The notes under the pieces were generated by a model. That model did not search any database and was not told the DNA's origin. It worked only from the letters and a program-made list of their open reading frames with translations. Shown in pieces: positions 1 through 8,302 of a stretch of DNA of 64,000 bases. The position numbers were made by a program, and so were the translations under genes. Source of the DNA: an uncultured Poribacteria bacterium (GTDB lineage Bacteria > Poribacteria > WGA-4E > WGA-3G); contig OX639973.1 of the NCBI GenBank assembly GCA_951828385.1, forward strand, positions 1,054,001 to 1,118,000, read 5' to 3'. Numbering within the stretch: the stretch's first letter is position 1; every line of letters starts with the position of its first letter.

Positions 1-1438
1 GCCTTTGGATGAGGTGTACAGGCGAAAACCAAAGGAGCCACGCGGTGCCGTAAGCGAGTGGCAGTCCGATAAAGAAGTCGTGTCGTTTGCCACCGCGTGA
101 GAGACCTACCCATAAGAAAAACCACGCCAGTGTTGCAAGTGTCACCCATTCGTTTTCTGCTCTTTGCTTTCCTATTTCTCGCGGAGCGGGTCGGAGGCAT
201 GCTATACCGATTGATAGCACTGTCACACCCAACGAAACGAGGAAAAGCGTATTGCACGTCTCTGCCCCTATCCATCCGTTGACCTGTGTACGGAAGAAGG
301 TTGTGCCGACAAATAGCACAAGCGAGACTGTCAGCGGAAGTCCTGTCCATTTCCACAAGTAGAGACAGGCGGTTATCAATCCAAGGCTCCCTAAGACAAA
401 CACTGCCCCGTATCGCCCTGCCCAATATCTGAAATTCGGGTCGCCTAATTCCCCGATACCCTGCATAAGTTGACTCTCACGGAACGGATAGGCTGTCTCG
501 GCAAAGGTGCCAGATTGCATGAAAATATAGCCGACTCCCGCGGCAATGCTCAGCAGCGTTAGTCCCCACGCGAGTTTTCGCGGATGTGAACGGAGTTGCT
601 CAACGTGTTTGAGGAGCAGATATCTTCCCCCGCGCAGCGCGAAGACTGTCAGTGGTGGAAGTAGCATCAGTGCAGCGACATGCGTTGAAAAACCAGAACC
701 GCTGCGATAGGCAGGACTGATCAGATAGAGCCACGGGATGAACATCAACATATAGAGAAGATATTCTTTGAGGTGCTGTTCTGTGTCCGTGCTACAGAAC
801 TTATAGAGCTCCACTACTACAATCATCAGAACGAAGAATCCGAAACCTTCCCAACTCAGTCCACCCAAGAAAACGGTAAAACCAGCGAGGGCGGTGGCAA
901 TCCATCTGCGTCTCCCAGGCCCCATGCCTTCTTTCCAAAGATAACTGGTAACAGCAAAGATACCGAGCATCCAGCACCATGCATCCCGGTCGGCAAAACC
1001 AGCAGCACTGCGTTCTATACTCCCCGGCAGTGTTGCCAGAAGGAGAGCAGTAATTGCGGCGAAAACGACTCCATAGGTGCGGGCGAGGAAGAAACACAAC
1101 ACACCGAGGCCGAGTGTGAAACAGATAGTGCCGATATAAACTTGAATGTGATAAAGTGTGAGTTTTGGGGATGTCCATCCGATAGCTTTGTGGGTGTAGG
1201 CAATGGCATAGGCATAGGGCGGAAATATTTGCCCGTTGTCTCTGCCGTGTGGCAACCAGCGACGCATATCGCGTGCGGGGAGGGTGCCTTGTTCGGCAAT
1301 CTCTTGAGCCTGTGAAGCGAAGAGATAGGCATCGTTAGAGGTGAACTGCCCATCTGGTAATCTGTCTACACCTTGGACGCGTATCCAACAGGCAAGTAGC
1401 ACAATCGCACATAAAAGGATTTTTTGATAAAAATTCAT
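1..1438 (-). CDS. STT3/PglB-family oligosaccharyltransferase, 3' part outside window
   Basis: The frame is open from an ATG at 1438 to the window edge, so about 479 N-terminal residues are visible. It is a multi-pass membrane protein. It has the two N-terminal acidic sites of STT3/PglB/AglB enzymes: SNDAY (residues 34-38, aligning with the NDGY of Campylobacter PglB) and AGFADRDAW (146-154, aligning with SGYYDTD). A basic RGGKRHDFF segment follows a late helix, as in AglB. In this family the enzyme moves a lipid-linked glycan to asparagine on the periplasmic side. The diagnostic WWDYG motif would lie beyond position 1 and is not visible. No clear ribosome site precedes the ATG. It is the last visible gene of a minus-strand series with the MacB-like permease, WD40 and cysteine-rich genes. 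A different GT-C membrane glycosyltransferase is the alternative. Confidence 0.8.
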   Translation of the reverse strand, partial: MNFYQKILLCAIVLLACWIRVQGVDRLPDGQFTSNDAYLFASQAQEIAEQGTLPARDMRRWLPHGRDNGQIFPPYAYAIAYTHKAIGWTSPKLTLYHIQVYIGTICFTLGLGVLCFFLARTYGVVFAAITALLLATLPGSIERSAAGFADRDAWCWMLGIFAVTSYLWKEGMGPGRRRWIATALAGFTVFLGGLSWEGFGFFVLMIVVVELYKFCSTDTEQHLKEYLLYMLMFIPWLYLISPAYRSGSGFSTHVAALMLLPPLTVFALRGGRYLLLKHVEQLRSHPRKLAWGLTLLSIAAGVGYIFMQSGTFAETAYPFRESQLMQGIGELGDPNFRYWAGRYGAVFVLGSLGLITACLYLWKWTGLPLTVSLVLFVGTTFFRTQVNGWIGAETCNTLFLVSLGVTVLSIGIACLRPAPREIGKQRAENEWVTLATLAWFFLWVGLSRGGKRHDFFIGLPLAYGTAWLLWFSPVHLIQR

Positions 1439-1599
1439 TGTGTTTCATTACAATCGGAAGGCGTATTACCATCCGAGGAGGAGTCTCCTTATGTTTTTAA
1501 GTTGTGTAACCGAAAAAACTGCCGTTTCCAACCTTGCTCCCTTCATCCTTTCACCTTTCCAGTCTTCCAATCTCAGGTTCAAAAGCAACTTTCCCTGCT

Positions 1600-2862
1600 T
1601 TACTTATTCGTTCGGAGGGCATCAATCGGTGACAACCGTGATGCTCGGACAGCGGGATAGACACCAAAAGTGATACCCATGAAGATTGAAAAGAGAACAG
1701 AAATCACTATCCATCGCACGGACAGCACCACAGGCCACACCTCCACAATCGGCATGAGGCGGACAGCAACCCGTGCCATGCCGTGGGCGAAGAGCCATCC
1801 ACCTGCGATACCGAGAACCCCACCGCAGAGACAGAGGCAGATAGACTCTGTTAAGAATTGATAGAAGATGTCAATACGCTTGGCACCCACTGCCTTTCGC
1901 AAGCCGATCTCGTGCGTCTTTTCACCGACGGAAACGAGACAGATGTTCATAATACCGATGCCACTGACAAACAGCGAGAAGCCAGCAATGCCACCCAAGG
2001 CAATTTTTATCATCTTTTCAATACGTTCAAGCCGCTTGAGGTTACGTCTGGGTATCCAGATACCAATAAAATTGTCTGTTCCTTTGTGTCTTTTACGAAG
2101 CAACGCCTTGATGTTATCAATGATCTGGGAGACATCTGCATCCTTATCAAAAAAGATAACAAAGTCCTCAATATAGCGGGTGCCTGAAAGCCGTTGTTGG
2201 TGTGTTGTCAACGGTATGCAAATGGTATTATCTAAAGAGCGCCAGCTGCTGAGTGGGGTGCCCTTCACTTTCATCACACCAATAACCCGCATCCTTACTG
2301 GCACTTGCCGCCAATGATACCGAATTTTCAACTCTTGTCCGATTGAAGGGGTGGCACCAAATAACTCATTAGCCGTGTTGGCACCTAAGACACAAACCTG
2401 CTTTGCATTTTGGATATCGTTTTCGGAAAGGAATCTGCCATCTTGCACCTGCCAGTGCATACCGCGGGCATAGTCTCCGGTGACACCTTCCAGAATTGGG
2501 AGCGATTGCCTGCCATGTCGGTTTGTGACGAAAGCACGATTTATATCATTTTTGGGCAAGACGAATAGCACATCAGGACATTCCGCCGCAATAGCAGACG
2601 CATCTTCCATAGTATACCGTTCAGTTGTGTGCCGAACGATATTTTTTTCCCAATAGGTGGTGCGGGTCGAAAATCGCACTTGATTTACCCCCCCGAGTTT
2701 TTCGATGTCCGCTGCGATGATTTTTTTTGCTCCCTCACCAATAGCCATCATGCAAAGCACACTTGTAATTCCGATGAGGATACCCAGAATGGACAATCCC
2801 GCTCGGAGTTTATCCTCTTGAAAGTGTGTCATACCGGAGGCGATCGCATCATGAAGTCTCAT
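1600..2862 (-). CDS. MacB/FtsX-type ABC transporter permease
   Basis: 420 residues when started at the ATG at 2862. The longer frame from 2922 would overlap the WD40 gene by 43 bases and put about 20 polar residues before the MacB-like start MRLHDAIASG, so I prefer 2862. There is an N-terminal transmembrane helix (about residues 20-45), a large periplasmic MacB-type domain and a C-terminal FtsX block of three helices, including ETHEIGL-like EKTHEIGLRKAVGA. Such permeases pair with a MacB/LolD ATPase to export peptides or lipoproteins, or to drive envelope processes. No matching ATPase gene is in the window, so the partner must lie elsewhere. It starts 18 bases after the WD40 stop codon, suggesting co-transcription. 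Confidence 0.88.
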   Translation of the reverse strand: MRLHDAIASGMTHFQEDKLRAGLSILGILIGITSVLCMMAIGEGAKKIIAADIEKLGGVNQVRFSTRTTYWEKNIVRHTTERYTMEDASAIAAECPDVLFVLPKNDINRAFVTNRHGRQSLPILEGVTGDYARGMHWQVQDGRFLSENDIQNAKQVCVLGANTANELFGATPSIGQELKIRYHWRQVPVRMRVIGVMKVKGTPLSSWRSLDNTICIPLTTHQQRLSGTRYIEDFVIFFDKDADVSQIIDNIKALLRKRHKGTDNFIGIWIPRRNLKRLERIEKMIKIALGGIAGFSLFVSGIGIMNICLVSVGEKTHEIGLRKAVGAKRIDIFYQFLTESICLCLCGGVLGIAGGWLFAHGMARVAVRLMPIVEVWPVVLSVRWIVISVLFSIFMGITFGVYPAVRASRLSPIDALRTNK

Positions 2863-2879
2863 AACTTGGTGGATGAGTT

Positions 2880-4799
2880 TTATAAGGACACATTCGTTTG
2901 TAAATAAGGTTTCATGTTCCACAACAGAAACGTATTATCATAACTCCCGCTTGCCAAAACCATACCATCGGGTGAAAAAGCGAGGCACTGGACATCCGTA
3001 GGATGCCCGCGGAAAGTGGCAATATTCTCACCCGTACTCACGGCCCATAACCGAATCGCAACCTTTTTTATCCTCATGCCGCGGTGCCACCACGCCCCAG
3101 AAGCAAGATACTCCCCACAGGGTGAGAACGCTAAAGCAAACGGCCACCAACTTTGTTGCGCATGAGGAAGAGTCAAGATAGTTCGATGGCGATTGACATC
3201 CCACAATAGGATTTCCTTTTGCATGCCACAAGCAATCTTATGACCGCAAGGTGAAAATGCTATCTTTTTAATGTTATTTGGAAACATATCAACGGTTTCA
3301 CCGCTCTCAACGTTCCATAACTGGGAGTCTTGAGCGTCGTATACCGACATACTCACGAGATGTCTTTCATCGGGACTCAGGGCGACGAAATCAACCGCGC
3401 CCTGATGTGCTGTGAGGATATGTCGTTTTCCCTCATGCTGTCCACCCCAGAGATGCAAATTGCCTTTGTTGTCTCCACATGCAGTCAGATTGCTTCGAGG
3501 CGAAAACGCAGCGGAACACACCACCCTATCTTTTTCACTGAGTGCCAATGTTCTTCTAGGCGTGGTTTCTCCAACATTCCAAATCCTGACGGTATTCCGA
3601 TCAATGCCAGTCGCCAGGAATGTGCCATCAGGAGATAGAGACACACAATGGTTTTTACCGGGTAGATCGAAATGGATTGGTGGATGCGAAGGATATGTGA
3701 TATTCCACACTTTCACGCCATCATTCCAAGAACCAGCTGCCAATGTTTTTCCATCTGGCGAAAAAACTACAGAATCTGGAAAGGTCGTATGTGAATGTGG
3801 AAACTTGTGGGACTGAGAACTACCAGTCGCCCACACCGTCCACTCTTTCGCACCAACAACGACAAACTGGCAATCACCTGAAAACTGGGCGCATTGGAAA
3901 CTCCCTATCTTTTTAACGGATGTCCAACGTTTTTCGCCTTGTTCCACATCCCCTACGCTAGCGGTGTTATCAGATATCTCCGTAGCATAGAGACCTCCGT
4001 CATGTGAATAAGCAAGACTTACGCGAGACGTATCATAATCCGCGTAAGTCCTATACACCTCCCATGTGTTCGTGTCCCATACCTGAACGCCGCCATGCCC
4101 CCCAACAGCAAGGTACCGGCCACACGGTGAAAAGCAGAGACTCTCCGCAACACCGGTGTATTCAGTTAAGGTGGCGATGCAGACATCCGCATTTAAGTCC
4201 CAAACAGAGATGGAATCGGTGGGATTTAAACATGCTAACAACCGCCTATCCGGTGAAAAAGCGACTGGCCGAATAATGCCACAAGAATTTGAAACTATTT
4301 GAGAAGCACTATAGAATTGAATTAGCCGTGTGCCACTTTCAGCATTCCAGATGTCAACAATAGCATCGTGGGTGCCGGTTACAGCGAGGCATCGATTATC
4401 GGGCGAAAAGGCAAGACGTGAGACCCCTAGCTGCCTCGCGTGTGTCCGCCGATCCATCTCCGCTATACACACTCCTTGTCGAACATCCCAAACCTTAACA
4501 ATTCCATCGTCATTGCCAGTGGCAATCCATTGCCCATTGTGGGAAAAGGAGACGGTAGAGACCATCCCCCTTTCGGTTTCCCACAATGCGATAGGTTGCA
4601 TAGTAGCAAGTTCATACCACCACAGCCCAATTTTGGTTGCGGCTGCAAGATATGTGCCATCCGGCGAAAACGCCATAGCCCGCACGCGTCCGCGTCCAAG
4701 ACGAAAAATTGCCCCCGCTGGTAACGCCCAAGTAGCAGCATCAATATTGCCCGATATGTGGAAAAATGGATTCAATTCTTCACATGGTTTGGTTACCAT
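2880..4799 (-). CDS. WD40-repeat beta-propeller protein
   Basis: 639 residues made almost entirely of WD40 repeats. At least twelve blades show the pattern of AFSPDG/LAFSPCG followed about 15-20 residues later by a VKVWDV, VDIWNA, VRIWNV or LLWDV strand, enough for two seven-bladed propellers. There is no catalytic domain, kinase domain or signal peptide, so it is probably a cytoplasmic interaction scaffold. Its ATG lies 3 bases after the stop codon of the cysteine-rich gene, with no ribosome site of its own, pointing to translational coupling. The MacB-type permease follows directly. Stand-alone WD40 proteins of this kind are common in Poribacteria, Planctomycetes and Cyanobacteria; the partner is unknown. 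Confidence 0.9.
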   Translation of the reverse strand: MVTKPCEELNPFFHISGNIDAATWALPAGAIFRLGRGRVRAMAFSPDGTYLAAATKIGLWWYELATMQPIALWETERGMVSTVSFSHNGQWIATGNDDGIVKVWDVRQGVCIAEMDRRTHARQLGVSRLAFSPDNRCLAVTGTHDAIVDIWNAESGTRLIQFYSASQIVSNSCGIIRPVAFSPDRRLLACLNPTDSISVWDLNADVCIATLTEYTGVAESLCFSPCGRYLAVGGHGGVQVWDTNTWEVYRTYADYDTSRVSLAYSHDGGLYATEISDNTASVGDVEQGEKRWTSVKKIGSFQCAQFSGDCQFVVVGAKEWTVWATGSSQSHKFPHSHTTFPDSVVFSPDGKTLAAGSWNDGVKVWNITYPSHPPIHFDLPGKNHCVSLSPDGTFLATGIDRNTVRIWNVGETTPRRTLALSEKDRVVCSAAFSPRSNLTACGDNKGNLHLWGGQHEGKRHILTAHQGAVDFVALSPDERHLVSMSVYDAQDSQLWNVESGETVDMFPNNIKKIAFSPCGHKIACGMQKEILLWDVNRHRTILTLPHAQQSWWPFALAFSPCGEYLASGAWWHRGMRIKKVAIRLWAVSTGENIATFRGHPTDVQCLAFSPDGMVLASGSYDNTFLLWNMKPYLQTNVSL

Positions 4800-4802
4800 C
4801 TT

Positions 4803-5249
4803 TTATTGACAGGCACCGTTGCATTGAGAACTCTTCACACAAATGTCGCCATCGCAACTGCAATTGTCAGTCCCCTTACATTCATTTTTACTCGGACATG
4901 CCGGTTGGTCACGTTTACTGAGACCAAAACAATTGTCATCACTGCTACAACTCTGACAATCGGTCCCCAAACAAGTACAGTTAAGTTGGCTAGAGATAGT
5001 AGCTTCACTATCGTCACCGCAACAGCCATCAGTGGGTTCGGCATCCATCGGAATATCACTACCGTAGTCGCCGCTGCTGTCCGCTGCGAAGGAGGTTACT
5101 ACTGCCTCGTCGCTACAGCAACAACTTGTAGCCTCGGACTTTGAGACAAATCCATCGAACGTAAATAAGAATCCAAACGTGCCCAAGAATATCAGCGCAA
5201 CCATGAACTGTCCGATTGCGTTGCGGTTACAGTTAAAAATTCTAATCAT
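4803..5249 (-). CDS. Small cysteine-rich secreted or membrane-anchored protein
   Basis: 148 residues. An N-terminal hydrophobic helix (about residues 14-32) acts as signal peptide or anchor. The rest is acidic and very cysteine-rich: I count 17 cysteines after the helix, including a CCC triplet (residues 43-45), a CC pair and several CxC/CxxC-type spacings (NCTC, CQSC, CSC). Many lie in Asp/Ser/Gly-rich loops such as SSDDNC and GTDC. A good ribosome site (AAAGGA, 8 bases upstream) supports the start. The pattern suggests a disulfide-knotted exported protein or metal-binding protein; I recognise no family. It heads the series with the WD40 and permease genes. The Asp-rich loops could bind calcium, but that is inference. 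Confidence 0.75.
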   Translation of the reverse strand: MIRIFNCNRNAIGQFMVALIFLGTFGFLFTFDGFVSKSEATSCCCSDEAVVTSFAADSSGDYGSDIPMDAEPTDGCCGDDSEATISSQLNCTCLGTDCQSCSSDDNCFGLSKRDQPACPSKNECKGTDNCSCDGDICVKSSQCNGACQ

Positions 5250-5914
5250 TATCTTTTCCTTTCCCCGCGAGGGGTGTTAGTAAAATATCAACAGTTCCAA
5301 AAAATGTCAAGCATATAAATCTTGACTTGTTTTATCTGTCCTTCCGGTTATCACGCACAATGCGCGGAACACGGAAACAGCAGTGAGACGATTCCACTGC
5401 AACGAAAATAGCCCGCGACAGAATTCTCCGTACAAAACGAAGGGTGCGCGAGCATGAAGGCAGCAAGAGGATACGCGAGGGTTTTTAATGCTACCTTGTG
5501 ATATAAAACACTTAAAGTATATGGGGGGGGGGGAATAACAAATTCATCGGAAATGCGGATTCAAAGGCATTACACTTGGACAAACTTGTGCACAAATGCG
5601 TAGAAACCCTTGGCACGTTTATTTCTTGTGGTGGGGTGTTCGGACGCATTTTCATTCGCAATTCCCGGAGGATATGTGTGGGTTGTTTCTATGGGAGCGT
5701 TTTTCGGTTTCGCCCCCCTCATCTACGCCTAATTATGCCTTAAATCACAAAAAATGTCAAGTTTTTTTTCGCAAAAAAGTAAAATAGATGAAACGGAGGG
5801 TCTTGACCTCAGCACAGGCTAACAGCCTATGCTACAATGGACAATTTAACGGCCTTGTATCCTACAGAAAAGTGTCCAAGCTACAATAAACCGCGCCTAC
5901 CAAGGGGTGTTCAG
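5250..5914. other. Gene-poor spacer with dispersed-repeat remnants
   Basis: No convincing gene; a 63-codon plus-strand frame at 5596-5787 has no ribosome site or family resemblance. Upstream of the cysteine-rich gene is the short palindrome CCCCTCGCGGGG (about 5260-5271). An 11-G run lies at 5523-5533. Around 5800-5890 is a repeat-like stretch with an internal hairpin (AGGCTAACAGCCT) and two copies of a short CTACAAT motif, of the kind scattered between genes in this genome. Confidence 0.6.
5523..5533. repeat. Homopolymer run of 11 G
   Basis: Eleven consecutive G bases in a non-coding spacer. It is far from any start codon, so a phase-variation role is not supported. It could also be an assembly or sequencing weak point. 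Confidence 0.7.
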
Positions 5915-5945
5915 AAAAAAAATAGGGCGGGTGTTGAACCCGCCC
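5915..5945 (-). terminator. Rho-independent terminator of the beta-propeller gene
   Basis: Read on the minus strand, an 8 bp GC-rich stem (GGGCGGGT/ACCCGCCC, loop of 5) is followed by TA and eight T residues. It lies 20 bases after the stop codon of the gene at 5965-8112. Confidence 0.9.
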
Positions 5946-5964
5946 TGCAATTAATTGGATCTAC

Positions 5965-8112
5965 TTAGAAACCGGCACGACCGACTGCCGTGTTCTGTGC
6001 TCGATCTGTCACTTGAATGGTAATCGCGTGCCCGCCTGCGGGAAGTTCACCGGTTTCTAAGAGCAGCTGCTCACTCTTAGAATCGAAGATACCGTCATCA
6101 GGGAATATCGCTTTCCAGTTCTCATCGCTATCAATTTTATAGACGGCTTTTTGGATAGGCGTAGCCATATCCGTAACCTCACAAGCGATTTTGTAAGTGC
6201 CATTCCCATTAGGCGTGACTTTAATGTCGCCGACAGCAGGCTGGGTATTATCGACATCAAACGGCGGACTCACCTTGTCAGCAGATTTTGCCCAACCGAC
6301 GGGGTTGCTCAGTTTATCCGTAGCGACAACTTTCACTTTGTATCGTCCATCAGCGACCGTAGTAATATCCCACTCAAATTCGGCTTTGGTTAACTCTTTT
6401 TTCAGGAGTCGCCAGTTTTCTTCAGAAACGGCTTTATAGTAGAGTGTATACTGGAGCGTATCGGCATTTGCGTCCTCAACCTTCCAACTAATCTTCCATT
6501 TTTTGGAGGGTGCATCGTTGCCAGCACTGGATCCGCCGCTACTTCCGCCGCGTGCGCCTGGAGGCGGTAAGTTTCCGCCAGAAGAGCGCCGCCGCGTTTC
6601 TTGATTGCCGCTGCCGCTGCCATCATCTACAGTAATACCGGTAAATCGTGGCTCAACATTTGTCTGTACAGATGCGAGGGTAACCTTCTTCAAGACGGGC
6701 GTTTTCGCTGCATCAGTCGTAGTGAATTTCGCGCGCCACTGGATGTATTGCGCGTCCCCATTGGGAACTTGGGAACCTTCCGCAGTGGTGAGCTCTTCCG
6801 ACCAGTCGTTCCAAGTATCATCAGGCTTTTTCGTATTACCGGTCCGGGTTGAGAAAGCGATAGCGGTGCCTTCTTCCATCTCACCTTCCCAAGAAAGTTT
6901 TCCCCATCGGGACAGGCTCTTTGCGTCGTGAACTTTCGACTCAAGTGTCCCTTTTTCAACATGATCGGTAGCCAGCGTAAAGAGTTTACCGGGATTCCCG
7001 GTTGCCAAGACGGTTTGGGTCTTTCCATCCACATCTTTTTGATGTATCGCGACGACTTGATCGGCTGAGCATTTTCCGACTTCAACAGAATCTCCACTCA
7101 TTGCGTTGACGCGGTAGATTTTTCCTTCATTCCCTGTTCCGACAAGGATTTGGGAATCGCTTTCCAACACGAACGCTAAAATAAGCGGCTCTGGCGAATT
7201 CCAAACGGATACAGCAGTGCCGTCGGGTCGAATTTTGTAGATGTTAGACTTATTCTCTTGCGGCGGTCCACCACCCGGTGGGGGCGGTCCACTCGGGGTA
7301 GGCGGTCCTGCGCTGCTACCCCCGCGGCGATTTCTTGAAGGTTCGGCGGGTTGAGATGTAACGGCTGCAGCGTAGAGATTGCCTTTGACATCCATTTCAA
7401 GTGCACGAACTTCTTTCTCATTGGCTTGATAAATGACCTTTGCGGTGCCATCGTCCATAATATGGTAGATAACGCCGTTGTCGCCGCTTCCAGCATAGAA
7501 ACCGTTCTCGTGCTGAAGGAGGGTCATAATATTCTTTTCTTCGGCATCAAATAGGACACTGGATTCACCTTCCGGTGTAATTTTGTAAATTTTCCCATCG
7601 GTGCCAGTTGCGGCATAGAGATTGCCGGCATCATCAAATTGTAATGCCCACACATATTTGTCGCCCTCATTGAGAAGGGTTGTAGGCGGTGTTGTCGCAT
7701 CAGTGATTTTGTAAATCAAGCCATCGGGGCCTGTACCCGCGTAAAGCACATCATCGGGTCCGATAGCAAGGCTGTAAATGGTAACTTCAGGTGAATTATA
7801 GTAGAGTTCAGCGGTGTCGCCATCAGCATTAATTTTATAGATTTTTCCTTCGTTACCAGTACCCGCGTAGAGGTTTCCTGCTGAATCTTCGACAAGTGCC
7901 CAGACCTGGGTCTCCTTCATTTTCGTAAAAGCATCAATTTTGAGAGACAACATAACGTCTCCGGTGCTTGTGAGTGAAAGGTCTTTAGGCTTACCAGACT
8001 CGAAATCCGCATGATGCTGCTGTTCCCACAACGAAGTTTTCACCGCGGATGCGACACCCGCGAAAATCAAAACGGTTAAAATAAGACTCCAAACGGAGAA
8101 GACACGGCGCAT
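5965..8112 (-). CDS. Secreted beta-propeller protein (NHL/SMP-30-like) with C-terminal Ig/FN3-like region
   Basis: 715 residues. A signal peptide (residues 1-23, ending near ASA) is followed by a propeller with recurring LYAGTGxxGxIYKI-type strands about every 45 residues; six or more copies are visible between about 70 and 390. A Pro/Gly-rich insertion (about 260-290) interrupts the propeller. A second Gly/Ser-rich linker (about 515-545) leads into a C-terminal region of beta-sandwich character (SWKVEDANADTLQYTLYYK and a following repeat), probably Fn3/Ig-like. The start has a strong ribosome site (AGGAGGG, 8 bases upstream). A terminator follows, and the S55-peptidase gene lies 190 bases upstream on the same strand. 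The role is likely extracellular binding or scaffolding; no enzyme motif is seen. Confidence 0.8.
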   Translation of the reverse strand: MRRVFSVWSLILTVLIFAGVASAVKTSLWEQQHHADFESGKPKDLSLTSTGDVMLSLKIDAFTKMKETQVWALVEDSAGNLYAGTGNEGKIYKINADGDTAELYYNSPEVTIYSLAIGPDDVLYAGTGPDGLIYKITDATTPPTTLLNEGDKYVWALQFDDAGNLYAATGTDGKIYKITPEGESSVLFDAEEKNIMTLLQHENGFYAGSGDNGVIYHIMDDGTAKVIYQANEKEVRALEMDVKGNLYAAAVTSQPAEPSRNRRGGSSAGPPTPSGPPPPGGGPPQENKSNIYKIRPDGTAVSVWNSPEPLILAFVLESDSQILVGTGNEGKIYRVNAMSGDSVEVGKCSADQVVAIHQKDVDGKTQTVLATGNPGKLFTLATDHVEKGTLESKVHDAKSLSRWGKLSWEGEMEEGTAIAFSTRTGNTKKPDDTWNDWSEELTTAEGSQVPNGDAQYIQWRAKFTTTDAAKTPVLKKVTLASVQTNVEPRFTGITVDDGSGSGNQETRRRSSGGNLPPPGARGGSSGGSSAGNDAPSKKWKISWKVEDANADTLQYTLYYKAVSEENWRLLKKELTKAEFEWDITTVADGRYKVKVVATDKLSNPVGWAKSADKVSPPFDVDNTQPAVGDIKVTPNGNGTYKIACEVTDMATPIQKAVYKIDSDENWKAIFPDDGIFDSKSEQLLLETGELPAGGHAITIQVTDRAQNTAVGRAGF

Positions 8113-8302
8113 TGAAAATACCCTCCTATAGGGTTACTTAGGCGAAACTTTAGGTATGTTGCGAGTCGCCAAATTTAAAAATTCTTCTATATGATTTAGA
8201 TCCACCAGCGGGGTCGGGCAAACGCTACGTGCCTCTATCGTGTTACTGGTTATTGTAGAGGTCGGATTTGTCTCCGCCTGACCCATTCCATCTTTTTAGG
8301 TG

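Noticed and set aside
87-1353. Several plus- and minus-strand frames of 60-180 codons
   Set aside because: They are shadows of the STT3 gene, whose long frame runs off the left edge and has clear family motifs.
5523-5533. G11 run as a phase-variable switch
   Set aside because: Not within or just upstream of a gene; the nearest start is over 250 bases away.
5596-5787. A 63-codon plus-strand frame
   Set aside because: No ribosome site, no homology, in a repeat-rich spacer.
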